DNA from: a bacterium
GTDB lineage: Bacteria; SZUA-182; DTGQ01
Direction of reading: 5' to 3'
Length of the DNA stretch: 64,000 bases
Assembly (NCBI GenBank): GCA_040755755.1
Contig: JBFLZW010000042.1
Span: 1-64,000 of the forward strand
The notes beneath the pieces were generated by a model. It ran no database searches. It saw only the letters and a list, made by a program, of their open reading frames with translations, and was not told where the DNA came from. A program made the position numbers and the translations under genes. Below are positions 43,732 to 54,500 of the stretch, in pieces (positions within the stretch are counted from its first letter, which is position 1; the number at the start of each line of letters is the position of its first letter).

Positions 43732-46700
43732 GTGAAGAAAGCGGTCTCTATCATTGTATTCTGCGGTATTTGTATAATTTTCCCTCTTTCTCTTGCTCGC
43801 GCAGGGAACTACCATATCAAAGGCCAGAACCTGAACTGTTATGACTGTCATACTCTCCATTTCAGTCAGGATGGCGCTACTCCACAGGTTCCTGACGGAG
43901 CGCGGCCCTGGGGAGAAGGACCGCAGGATTACCTTTTAAAAAATACCACTTCCGAAATGTGTCTCATGTGCCACGATGGTTATAACCTCGAGGCACCGAA
44001 TGTCATGTATTCCACCTCCCGCGATTACCAAAGCTCAGCCGGTTATCTCGGTGAAGAGAAAAACGCCGACAGCGGAGTCTTCGGCCACACCCTGAACAGT
44101 CCCAACCCTCCCCCCGGGTATCAGGGAACATGGAACAGGACCCTGTCCTGTACTTCCTGTCACGATCCTCATGGCAATTCATATTATCGGAATCTTCGGC
44201 CAAAACCTTTAGCTGATTCTGCAAATTCTCCAGTGACGTATTTTATCGGCACGTCGGTGAGTGGAAATGAAGACAAGGGTATTCAGATCGCGGTTGATAG
44301 TGCCGATGCTTCCTCCTCACCCTATGATTTGACAAAAATCATTTACCGGCAGGAAGGAGAGGCAGGAGAGGATACGGTGGGGCTTTCCTTCTGGTGTGCC
44401 GGATGCCATCCGGCTTTCAATCAGCGGGGTGATGTCCAGGGGACAAGAACACTCCATCCGACCTATGGTATCACCATGTCCCAGGCCAAGCCCTCCATCA
44501 GCCAGTGGTGGTCAGCTACTGCCTCCGGGCCCCCGACCCGGCCTCCGACCGTAACGTCATCATCAGATACGGACCGGGGATCGGACCGCCCCTTTTGCGG
44601 GAGCTGTCATAAGGCTCATGGATCAACCCACCGCTACGGGCTGCTGTGGGAAAACCCTGCCAGTCCCGATCGAGAGGGGGGGCAGTATATGCGGGATACC
44701 TGTCAGGCCTGCCACCATATCGGGAACGGGCACTATGAATCCAGTCCGCACGCTGATCCAAATTTCGGGGTCTATCGGGTACCGGAATTCGGCAGGGGTG
44801 AGTGCGAGCAATGCCACCGGCAGCATGGCACCGCGAACAACCCTCAGGGCAATGCTCATAACCTGTTCGCCGAGAGCAATAAATCTTTTTGCCTGACTCC
44901 CGGATGTCACTGGGAAGTCCCGGCATCCTATCCGCTTTCGGAAGAAAAACTGCCGCAGGGGGCCAAAGCCCGGATCAGCCTGACGGTAGATGCCGGCAAT
45001 GATCGGGCCTTTCTCGGCTACTTTGAGCTGAATTCTGAAATCAACAATACAGCGGTACGGCTCGGCGGCCTCCAATACCGGGGTAGGTGGCCGGGAGCTT
45101 TGGCCTACAATAACGAGCAATATTCTCCTCACGGCAGGGAAAACGGGGCCATGCCCAACGAGGGTTCCTGCATGAACTGCCACAGCCCTCATGGTACCGA
45201 GAGCCGGTTTGATATGCTCCAGTTGCCCTATGAAGGAACCTCAGGATCAGGCATTGCAGGGGCGGACAATTATGAGCTGTGCCTGAGCTGCCATAGTGAG
45301 AATGGGCCGAGCGGCATGAGGCCGGAAACGAAAAGAATCGCTGACTACTACAGCCAGGATGACCTGTACTCAGGCCATAAGATCAAAAGTGACGGCGGTT
45401 TCGCCAGACCAGGGGATAAACTGGCCTGCTCAAACTGCCATAACCCGCATGGTTCAATGGGCAATAACCAAAGCGGACCAAACCTCCATCTTCTTTCCGA
45501 CGAGCGGCCGGGCTGGCGGGAGCTCGACACCCTGAATGATCCGAATTCTTCCCGCAGGTTCTGCTTTGGCTGCCATGTTCCCTCGAATAAGCCTGAAGTC
45601 AAGTCCGTCGTGGAAGGGATTACCATGAAGCCGATTCCCGACTTCGCTGAGCACCGGGATGGAGAGGGATCGACAGAGAGTTGTCACAGTTGTCATGGCA
45701 GCAGCTACGATGCCCCTGATTCGGAAAACGTTCATCATCTCTCACCAGGCAGTTGTGATAAATGCCATGCGGATCAGGGAGCCTGGCAGGCCAAAAAGTA
45801 CAGCGGCCCCCATGCCTATCATACGGATAAATACGCCTTTGCCTGTGAGGTTTGCCATGCACGAATGAACCATACAGCCGGCAAGGCCATTCATGGCAAT
45901 GGCAAAGCGCCCGGATCGAATTGCCAATATGCGCAAGTTTGCTTCCACGACGGGTCTGATTCAATCGAGTGGAAAAATCAGATTCTCCACCAAAAAACCT
46001 ACCGATACCGATCGTTGTATCACAATCCATATCTCGACAATGCCGGGATTACGCCAGGTTATGATGCCTCAACCTATGACCTGCCCGATACCTGCAAGGA
46101 GGATCCCATTGATCCCAATCGGGTTTTCTGGACCGATCAGAGCACCTTCAGCGGGCATAATTCGTGCAGTACTGTCTGGTGCCACAGTAATGCCAATCCG
46201 CTCAGTCTGCCGAACCATCCGCGGGAGAACAGCTATCAGGCTAACCCGTCTTTCGCCCTGACCTGGGACGATCACAACGCAAATCGGTGCAATAATTGTC
46301 ATGGCTTTATTGATCTCGATCAGCCAGCTGACACCTGGCAGCTTTCCTCGTACCATCGAAAGCATATCGTAGTCACTACCCCGAATAAAGACACAACCGG
46401 CATGGCCAAGATCCTGTGCACCAAGTGTCATGCCGGAACCTGCACGGATAACGAAAACACCATCCGGGAAGATATCGGGTATGCGAACCACGTCAATGGG
46501 AAAAAAGACATAATTTTTGCCGATCCCAATGGAAAATATGCCGCTGATCGCACCTGTAGTGTAAATTGCCACAGCCGTGACGGGAGGCTCCTTTCCGTTT
46601 CCTGGGAAGAGCAGAATCCCGAATCGGTCTGCGGCACCTGTCACGATGTTTTCGGTCCCGGCAGGACGATTTCCAAGGACGGGCATGCTGTTCACCTGAT

Positions 46701-49700
46701 TTCCGACCGGGGACCCGGTCCCCATTCACCGGAGCAGTGCAATGACTGTCATACCTCGCACGACGATCCGGCCCATTGCAACGGGGTGCCAGACTTCAAG
46801 GATGGCCAGACCCTGGCTCAGACCTCGGTGTGCGATAAGTGCCATAGCCCTGGAGGCGACTATGATGGAGTGAACGATCCTTCCATCGGGGCCAAAGCCA
46901 ATTGGAAATCCGGCGGTGTATATGTCCAGGCTCCTGACGGGAAACTGGAGCTTAGGGGGGGCAGGGAGAAATGGTGTGTCGGCTGCCATGATAAGGAGCC
47001 TGCCGCCAGCCGCAGCGACGGTTCCGGCGTGAGTGCACCGAACGTGGCCGGAGATGAAACCGCTCTTACTCAATACGGGAGAGGGTATGGCTATTTCGTA
47101 ACCGGTCATGGTCTGGAAGAAGGCAAGTCCTATCCGGGCTCGGAGGAAAGAGGTGCCGGGGCTTCCTGCACGGATTGTCATGATGCCCGCCTTGGCCATA
47201 TCGACCATGCTCACCGGACATATTCAGCCAGCAGGAACAATTACCAGGCCGGCTACCGCCTTAAAGCCTCTGCCCTGGCGAATGATCCGGCCCGGCCGAT
47301 GGATATCCCCAGAACAGCGAGCACCGGCCCGAACAATAATCCTCAGCAATACTGGCAGGACTTTGCTCTCTGCTTCCAGTGCCACGACCGCTTTGCACTT
47401 TTGGGGAATGGAGTGAGCTCTGATCAAAGATACCTGAAAGATCCTCTGCAAACGAATTTTTATAACAGCAGCTATCTCTATGAAAACAGCGATAAGAGTG
47501 TCAATCTGCACCTTTCCCACTTGTCCGGAAGAGGCGGCGGGGGCAACAATCCCGATTGGACATCCAGTTGGAACAGCACGGGGGATTCTGCCATGAGCTG
47601 TCCTGCCTGCCATAATGTCCACGGCTCCCCAACTCCCCGGATGATGCGTCATGGTGAGCTTATCAGCACTCCGGGTACTTCGGATAAGGTTCCGGGCCTG
47701 AATTTCCGGTATCAGCCATCGGGTTCGACTCTGCCCGGAAGCACGGGAGGGGAGATTTTCAGCCAGTTCAGCGCGGGAAGAGGTACAATTTCACAGAACA
47801 GGATTTGTGAGACCTGCCATCCAGCCTATGTGAAATATACCCGGACACCGTATATCAACCCTGACAATATCAATCCTCAAATCGAGAGTGTTGTGGCCTG
47901 GAATGGTCCCACCGGCGGCAGGGGAATCGACGATGGAGATCAATTGGTTATTACCTTTACCACGGCCACCAATGGCCCGCAAGTGATCAAGCTGCCGGAA
48001 GATGTGAAATTCGGCATCAAGATTTATGGAGACAGTAACTGCACCCTGGAAAAAGCATGGAGCACCCCCGCCAATATTGAATGGTCGTCAGCAGGCGGCC
48101 GTTCCAATGATACTTTGCGCCTGATCCTGCGGAAGGAGGGTACGGACATTGCCATTGGCGATTATCTGAGAGTGCTTCCGGGAAATCTCGAGGGAATTGT
48201 CGGCGGCATTAGCCGTCAGATTGACTCGTCGAGGGAGATGACGGGGACATTCGATTGTGCCCTGGTCAGGGTCTGTGCAGAAAATCAATCTCAGAGTGAG
48301 GAGCCGGGAATTCAGGAGGGAGATCAGGTAACTGTTTACTTTTCAGGGTCCATCGATGTCGGCAGTGGAGGCACTTCGCTGACTGCGGCCAATATTGATC
48401 AGGCCCTGCGGCTGAGCAGCGGCCATACCTGGGGGCAGGTAAAGGAGATCAGGTGGAATGCTCCTGCCAATGATACTCTGACCATAATCCTTGGCAATGA
48501 ACAGCCTGCGGCCACAATTGCAGTTGGAGACAGTATCACCCTGGGGGATATCATCCGCGATCAATCTGCAAATATCTTAAGCGGCTCAGCCATACTTGAA
48601 GGATCGTTTGATTCTTATCCCCTGCTCAGCCCGCTGGCTGTATACAGCTCTAATATTCCGGGTCCGCCCTGGGGTAATACTATGAAATCGATCGATGGAG
48701 ACCCCAATACCCTCTGGTTCCTTGGCCCTTCGGCGGAAGGAAAGATCAGTTACGATCTGGGAACAATGTACCGAGTTTCCAGGGTTTGGATTTCCAGCGG
48801 TGGCAGTGGAGGAAATGCTTCGGCAAAAGTCTGGGTTACCGCCGGTCCGGAGTATGACGAAACAGCTCCGACTCTTGACTCCTGGCAGATACCGGTAACT
48901 CAAGGGTGGCATTCCAGTCCCCAATTCGATGCCGTAGGCCGGTATTTACGGATCGAGGCCAGGAAAATCGGGAACGGTCCTCTCGGTGAGTTGTTTCATG
49001 AAGTGGCATTCCAGGGAACGACCGCGCTTCCCCATGTCAATCCCCGAATCCTTGGTGTAGAGGCTCGGAACAATGCCTCAGGCGGTGCGGGAGTTGATGA
49101 CGGGGATCAGGTGGTTATTACCTTCAATGTATCCACCAACGGCCCTGAGGTGATCAGGGGGCCGGCTGACGTGGAATCGGTCCTGAGTGTGTATGGAGAT
49201 GCCAACCACAAGGTTGAAACCCGCAAGAGCTGGGGTACCCCCGGCAGTATCGAGTGGTCCGCTGCGGGCGGGCAGGCCAATGATACCCTCACCATAATCC
49301 TGAAAAAGGAAGGGGCTACCCTCGCTGCCGGAGATCATGTTGAGGTATCCTCCCTCAAGCTGAAGGCACGGGCAGGAGGGTTTGAACTTCCGATTATCTC
49401 ATCCCGGGTGATTACCGGAACCTTCGACTGCTCTCTGGCCAGGGCCGTTGCCGGAAATCAGTCACAGAGCCCGGAGCCGGGAATCCAGGAGGGCGATCAG
49501 GTGATCATCTCCTTTGCCGGGAAGACCTTTGGCAATGCGATAACCGCAGAGACGATCAACACGGCCTTGCAGGTAAATAACGGTCATTCCTGGGGTCAGG
49601 TCAAGGCCATCGAATGGAACGCCCCTGCCAATGATACCCTGAAGATAACCTTTGGCTCCGGCGCTCCGGTTCCCACAATCGCTGTTGGCGATACTATTAC

Positions 49701-51387
49701 CCTGGGCGATATTATCTGCGATCAATCCCAGCACCCGATCATAGGGTCGGTTACTCTCACAGGATCATTTGATCCGCCGGTGGCCACCTGGCGGACACCA
49801 GAGGCCATCCACAGCTTCAGCCCGACCTGGGGCGGGAATACCAATGCCGCAAGATCGATCGACAGCGATCCGAACACCATGTGGACTGTTCTGGACGGGA
49901 CAGCGCGTATTACCTATGATCTGAAAACGCAGCATCAGGTCTCCAGCATCCGGTTCTTCAGCACTAGTGGTGGGGTAAAAGTTTCGGTCAAGACCTGGGT
50001 CACCGATGAGCCGGTTTATGATCCCAACAATCCAACAACCGGCCCCTTCGAGATATCAGGAGTTTCAGGGTGGGCTGCAAGTCCGTATCAATTTTATTCC
50101 AAAGGCCGCTATCTCACCCTGGAGGTCAAAAAGCTGACTCCCGGACCTCTCAGCAGTTACATCGCCGAAGTGCAATACCAGGATGGTGAGATTCCGTTAC
50201 CTGATATCAGTCCGCAGATTCTCAAGGCTGAAGCCTTGAACAGCATCTCCGGCGGCACGGGAGTTGATGACGGGGACCAGATGGTCATTACCTTCAATGT
50301 ATCCACCAACGGCCCTGAGGTGATCAGGGGGCCGGCTGACGTGGAATCGGTCCTGAGTGTGTATGGAGATGCCAACCACAAGGTTGAAACCCGCAAGAGC
50401 TGGGGTACCCCCGGCAGTATCGAGTGGTCCGCTGCGGGCGGGCAGGCCAATGATACCCTCACCATAATCCTGAAAAAGGAAGGGGCTACCCTCGCTGCCG
50501 GAGATCATGTTGAGGTATCCTCCCTCAAGCTGAAGGCACGGGCAGGAGGGTTTGAACTTCCGATTATCTCATCCCGGGTGATTACCGGAACCTTCGACTG
50601 CTCTCTGGCCAGGGCCGTTGCCGGAAATCAGTCACAGAGCCCGGAGCCGGGAATCCAGGAGGGCGATCAGGTGATCATCTCCTTTGCCGGGAAGACCTTT
50701 GGCAATGCGATAACCGCAGAGACGATCAACACGGCCTTGCAGGTAAATAACGGTCATTCCTGGGGTCAGGTCAAGGCCATCGAATGGAACGCCCCTGCCA
50801 ATGATACCCTGAAGATAACCTTTGGCTCCGGCGCTCCGGTTCCCACAATCGCTGTTGGCGATACTATTACCCTGGGCGATATTATCTGCGATCAATCCCA
50901 GCACCCGATCATAGGGTCGGTTACTCTCACAGGATCATTTGATCCGCCGGTGGCCACCTGGCGGACACCAGAGGCCATCCACAGCTTCAGCCCGACCTGG
51001 GGCGGGAATACCAATGCCGCAAGATCAATCGACAGCGATCCGAATACCCCCTGGTCCGTCCTGGACGGGACAGCACGAATTACCTATGATCTTGAACCGG
51101 AATATCAGACACAATATCAGGTTTCCCGCATTCGGCTCTTCAGCCGTGACAGCAGGGGGAAAGCTTCGGTAAAGGTCTGGGTTACCCCTGACCCGGTATA
51201 CGATCCGGAAGCTCCAACATATGGCCCTTATGAGATATCACAGGTTGCGGGGTGGGCCATAAGCCCTGAGTTTGACGCCAGAGGCCGGTATCTCACCCTG
51301 GATGTCAGGAAGCTGCTTCCCGGGCCTCTTGGCAACTGGATTGGCGAAATACAATTTTTCGGTATGGCTCCTCCTGCTTCTCCCTGA
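43732..51387 (+). CDS. Giant multiheme cytochrome with repeated adhesin-like domains
   Basis: This secreted protein of about 2551 residues starts at GTG 43732, which gives the clean signal VKKAVSIIVFCGICIIFPLSLARA; an ATG at 43702 is the alternative. Between 43839 and 47823 lie 24 CXXCH heme sites, many followed by PHG or HxHG as in doubled-CXXCH proteins. Three more candidates have CX4CH (44890, 46165) or CX3CH (46555) spacing. From about 47870 to the end come three copies of a module of about 390 residues: two Ig-like GDQxxITF domains plus a discoidin (F5/8 C)-like domain. Copies 2 and 3 share a 740-bp perfect DNA repeat. It is probably a surface electron-transfer protein that also binds a polymer, cell or mineral surface. 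Confidence 0.88.
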   Translation: MKKAVSIIVFCGICIIFPLSLARAGNYHIKGQNLNCYDCHTLHFSQDGATPQVPDGARPWGEGPQDYLLKNTTSEMCLMCHDGYNLEAPNVMYSTSRDYQSSAGYLGEEKNADSGVFGHTLNSPNPPPGYQGTWNRTLSCTSCHDPHGNSYYRNLRPKPLADSANSPVTYFIGTSVSGNEDKGIQIAVDSADASSSPYDLTKIIYRQEGEAGEDTVGLSFWCAGCHPAFNQRGDVQGTRTLHPTYGITMSQAKPSISQWWSATASGPPTRPPTVTSSSDTDRGSDRPFCGSCHKAHGSTHRYGLLWENPASPDREGGQYMRDTCQACHHIGNGHYESSPHADPNFGVYRVPEFGRGECEQCHRQHGTANNPQGNAHNLFAESNKSFCLTPGCHWEVPASYPLSEEKLPQGAKARISLTVDAGNDRAFLGYFELNSEINNTAVRLGGLQYRGRWPGALAYNNEQYSPHGRENGAMPNEGSCMNCHSPHGTESRFDMLQLPYEGTSGSGIAGADNYELCLSCHSENGPSGMRPETKRIADYYSQDDLYSGHKIKSDGGFARPGDKLACSNCHNPHGSMGNNQSGPNLHLLSDERPGWRELDTLNDPNSSRRFCFGCHVPSNKPEVKSVVEGITMKPIPDFAEHRDGEGSTESCHSCHGSSYDAPDSENVHHLSPGSCDKCHADQGAWQAKKYSGPHAYHTDKYAFACEVCHARMNHTAGKAIHGNGKAPGSNCQYAQVCFHDGSDSIEWKNQILHQKTYRYRSLYHNPYLDNAGITPGYDASTYDLPDTCKEDPIDPNRVFWTDQSTFSGHNSCSTVWCHSNANPLSLPNHPRENSYQANPSFALTWDDHNANRCNNCHGFIDLDQPADTWQLSSYHRKHIVVTTPNKDTTGMAKILCTKCHAGTCTDNENTIREDIGYANHVNGKKDIIFADPNGKYAADRTCSVNCHSRDGRLLSVSWEEQNPESVCGTCHDVFGPGRTISKDGHAVHLISDRGPGPHSPEQCNDCHTSHDDPAHCNGVPDFKDGQTLAQTSVCDKCHSPGGDYDGVNDPSIGAKANWKSGGVYVQAPDGKLELRGGREKWCVGCHDKEPAASRSDGSGVSAPNVAGDETALTQYGRGYGYFVTGHGLEEGKSYPGSEERGAGASCTDCHDARLGHIDHAHRTYSASRNNYQAGYRLKASALANDPARPMDIPRTASTGPNNNPQQYWQDFALCFQCHDRFALLGNGVSSDQRYLKDPLQTNFYNSSYLYENSDKSVNLHLSHLSGRGGGGNNPDWTSSWNSTGDSAMSCPACHNVHGSPTPRMMRHGELISTPGTSDKVPGLNFRYQPSGSTLPGSTGGEIFSQFSAGRGTISQNRICETCHPAYVKYTRTPYINPDNINPQIESVVAWNGPTGGRGIDDGDQLVITFTTATNGPQVIKLPEDVKFGIKIYGDSNCTLEKAWSTPANIEWSSAGGRSNDTLRLILRKEGTDIAIGDYLRVLPGNLEGIVGGISRQIDSSREMTGTFDCALVRVCAENQSQSEEPGIQEGDQVTVYFSGSIDVGSGGTSLTAANIDQALRLSSGHTWGQVKEIRWNAPANDTLTIILGNEQPAATIAVGDSITLGDIIRDQSANILSGSAILEGSFDSYPLLSPLAVYSSNIPGPPWGNTMKSIDGDPNTLWFLGPSAEGKISYDLGTMYRVSRVWISSGGSGGNASAKVWVTAGPEYDETAPTLDSWQIPVTQGWHSSPQFDAVGRYLRIEARKIGNGPLGELFHEVAFQGTTALPHVNPRILGVEARNNASGGAGVDDGDQVVITFNVSTNGPEVIRGPADVESVLSVYGDANHKVETRKSWGTPGSIEWSAAGGQANDTLTIILKKEGATLAAGDHVEVSSLKLKARAGGFELPIISSRVITGTFDCSLARAVAGNQSQSPEPGIQEGDQVIISFAGKTFGNAITAETINTALQVNNGHSWGQVKAIEWNAPANDTLKITFGSGAPVPTIAVGDTITLGDIICDQSQHPIIGSVTLTGSFDPPVATWRTPEAIHSFSPTWGGNTNAARSIDSDPNTMWTVLDGTARITYDLKTQHQVSSIRFFSTSGGVKVSVKTWVTDEPVYDPNNPTTGPFEISGVSGWAASPYQFYSKGRYLTLEVKKLTPGPLSSYIAEVQYQDGEIPLPDISPQILKAEALNSISGGTGVDDGDQMVITFNVSTNGPEVIRGPADVESVLSVYGDANHKVETRKSWGTPGSIEWSAAGGQANDTLTIILKKEGATLAAGDHVEVSSLKLKARAGGFELPIISSRVITGTFDCSLARAVAGNQSQSPEPGIQEGDQVIISFAGKTFGNAITAETINTALQVNNGHSWGQVKAIEWNAPANDTLKITFGSGAPVPTIAVGDTITLGDIICDQSQHPIIGSVTLTGSFDPPVATWRTPEAIHSFSPTWGGNTNAARSIDSDPNTPWSVLDGTARITYDLEPEYQTQYQVSRIRLFSRDSRGKASVKVWVTPDPVYDPEAPTYGPYEISQVAGWAISPEFDARGRYLTLDVRKLLPGPLGNWIGEIQFFGMAPPASP
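49117..49856 (+). repeat. 740-bp direct repeat, copy 1
   Basis: This segment is identical base for base to 50287-51026 in my line-by-line comparison (offset 1170 bp). The first mismatches lie at 49116/50286 and 49857/51027. It encodes two Ig-like domains and the start of a discoidin-like domain of the giant cytochrome. Flanking sequence is still homologous but diverged. Confidence 0.93.
50287..51026 (+). repeat. 740-bp direct repeat, copy 2
   Basis: This is the second copy of the perfect repeat, in frame, 390 codons after copy 1. Total identity inside diverged flanks suggests recent gene conversion or unequal crossing-over rather than a fresh tandem duplication of the whole module. Short-read assemblies could collapse or misplace it. 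Confidence 0.93.
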
Positions 51388-51526
51388 AAAAAACAAAAGA
51401 CAGAGGGAAGTCCAGAGAAAAGCAGAGGAGTGGGAGTGAGTGAAAACCGGTATAAGGTTAAAGAGAAAAATATCAGATTATGGCAGGTTATTCTCTCCGG
51501 TTAACGGGCGAGCAGGTGGAATGGAT

Positions 51527-54500
51527 ATGAGCAGGAATCTTCTGGTAACTATCATAAGTATGGTGATCGTGAGCGGAATAGTATTGGCAGATCAGGGAAT
51601 TGGTCTTGCCAAAATCATGGTGGATTATCAAAAGGGCGGTGTGGAGCTTTCCTGGACTGAGCCTACTCAGCGAATCACCGAGGAGCGGCTGTTGTCTTCA
51701 GAAATCGCCGGCTATAATATCTTCCGGAGTCTGATCGGTGAGAATGACTATCGGAAAATCAACCAGGAATTGATCAGGCAGACCAGATATCTTGATCGGC
51801 ACATCGAGTGGGGGAAGTGCTATTCCTATGCCCTGACCACAGTTGATTACCGGGGACTCGAAAGTCCCCGTTCCCCAATTGTGCAGGCAGTTGCACCGCT
51901 TGCTCCTCCGGCGAAGGTCGAGGCATTCGGCCAGAAGCGAAGCGTCAGGCTGAGCTGGGAGAAGAGTAATAATCCACAGATCCGGGGCTATAATATCTAC
52001 CGGTCGGAGATATCCGGGCAGAATTACCAGGTGATCGCCTCTGTGCTCGATACAGATGATGAATACCTCGATCAGAAGGTAGAGGTTGGGAAAAACTATT
52101 ACTATCTGCTGAGTACAGTCGATCTTTCCTGGCAGGAGAGTGCTTTTTCCCCGGAGGTTGGAGCTACACCCCTGGTGATCAGCCAGGAAGAGCTGTCCAC
52201 TCTGGAAAAGATCGATGGTTTCAGGGCTGACATCGATCATGAAGGGGAGAGCCTGGCGGTCATTCTCCACTGGGAGCCGGTCACTCTGGAAAATCTGGCT
52301 GGTTATAGCGTTTACCGCCGGTTAAACACGGACATGGGAAAGGGGCCGGCCTCATATCAGCGGCTCAATAAAGAGCTTATCCGGGTGACGAATTTCCGTG
52401 ACGAAGAGGTCGTCCCTCAGCAAAGCTATTTCTACCTTATCGCCGCTGTGGATAAAGATAACAATGAGGCCCGGTTTCCCAGGGAAATCTCAATAACCGT
52501 AGCTGAGCTTGCCATCAATTCTCTGACTGACGATTCCTCCGGGCGTCCATTGAAAGGGGGAAAGCTGCTGACCATTACCCTGACCGGCACGCCGGGAAAG
52601 AAAGCCTCTGCCTCTCTTGAGGGGCTGGCTCAGGATATCCCGTTGCAGGAAACCGATCAGGAAGGTGTTTACTATGGCCAGTATAGTATACCGGAAGGTA
52701 TCAGCAAGGCAAATATCGCCTTGACCGGCACCATCGAGGACGATCGCGGGGAGAAAATCGGCTTTGTGTCTTCCGGCACGGTTACGATCGATAACACTCC
52801 CCCGGCCGGCATTCTTGCAGCGACGGCGGAATTGGTCAGCGATGCTGTTCACCTGAGCTGGGAGCTTCCTGATGGAAGTGACGACGTTGTGGCAGTAAGG
52901 GTTTTTCGCTCCCTGGCGGACAATGAGGGGAATGATAGCTTTGGAAAGGCGGAGGATTGTGCCCGGAAGCGGCCCGGAGAGGCGGTCAGCGGAGAAATCA
53001 GCCCCCGCATCCGGTCGTTTGATGACCGCTCGTTTCGCCCTCATCAGGGATATTATTATTACCTGATCACCTATGATCAGGCAGGGAACGAATCCTGGTC
53101 GCAAGATTGTCTTGCGGTTATCACCCCGGTAGACTCCACTCCCCCGAAAATACATTCGGTCGAAGAGCTCAGCGCACCCGGCACCAAACGACTTGGGGAT
53201 GTTATTCGGATCCAGATGCTTGGCGAACCCCGGGCAGAGGGCCGATTTTCCATCGGTCCACGGATCCGGCAGCCGTTTCAGGAAGTCAGTCCGGGAAAAT
53301 ATCAGGGAGAGTATACTGTCCAGGCGGGTGATGATCTGGAAAATGAACCGGTCATGGCAGAGTTGACCGATGCTTCGGAAAACCGGAGCACGATGACCGG
53401 AAACTTCAAAATTTCGATCGATACCAGAACAGAAGCTGGCAAACCGCCTCAAATCGCGGTCGTAGAGCATAATGCTTTTTCCGTGGCAGGCATGGATCCT
53501 CTGGTGGCTGGAGACTCGTTCCGTATTTCGGTCCAGGGTGATCCAGGCTGCACTGCCTATGTGGACATAGGAGCACTGGTTACCCGGTCCGGTCCGGAGG
53601 CTGATGTTGAGCTCAGTTGGGAACACGATAACAGCTCATCCGCACGAGGGGAAGGTTTTGTAACTTCGTACCGGATTTACAGCCAACCGGAATTTTCATC
53701 TTCACTCATCTTTCTGCCGGGCTCGCAGCCATCCTCAGCCCGGCTGGTAAAAGAGCTGCCTCCGGGGGCCACCTGCTGCCGGATCGAGGATTATCATGGA
53801 GGATATCTATCCGTTACCGCCAGGAAAAATACGGGTGATGAGCAGATAATTCTTACCCCGAAAATGCATATTCCCTTAACGGAGGTACAGCCCGGCCTGT
53901 ACGAAGGCACATACAAAATCCAGCCGGGAGACCGTGTCCGGGAGGGAAAACTGACTGCCTATCTTGTCAATCGGCAGGGAGAAGTTTCTCTTCCCCATGA
54001 AGCCGAAGACGCGGTTAGCATCGATACCTCGGTGGCCGTAACCGTAACTCCACGGGAAAAGTGCCTGAAGGCTGACGGCAAATCCAAAACCGAGGTTCGG
54101 ATTGAAGTCAGCAATGCCAGACAGGTTGGTGTTGCAGATCGGGAAATTGTCATCGAATTATTCACTACTGACGAATACACCGGAATTGCCGGTGTCGGCC
54201 GGTTTGATGAGGATAAATACGGGTATGTGGATAATTCCTACCAACTGGTCACCGATCCTGGAGGGATGGCCGATATCCCCTATGTTTCGGGGCTGGCAGC
54301 CAAGACCGTGATCATTCGGGCCAAAGATGTGGCTACCGGCTGTGTGGGCCTGAGCTATATCACTTCCTACATCGAAGGTCTGATCAATATTCAGCTTATC
54401 GATCCGCCTGCCCGTCAGCGCCTGCGCGCTCTTCAGAGCGGGCCAAGTCTGACCGTATGGGCGGATAATGAATGGCTGACAGCGGATGGCGGGCACAGCA

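Noticed and set aside
49078-50904. Identical minus-strand frames repeated at 49078/50197 and 49462/50632
   Set aside because: They are antisense copies produced by the perfect duplication in the giant cytochrome, not genes.
52490-53626. 378-codon open frame on the minus strand
   Set aside because: It is antisense to the fibronectin III/invasin-like gene; no recognisable domain or start signal.
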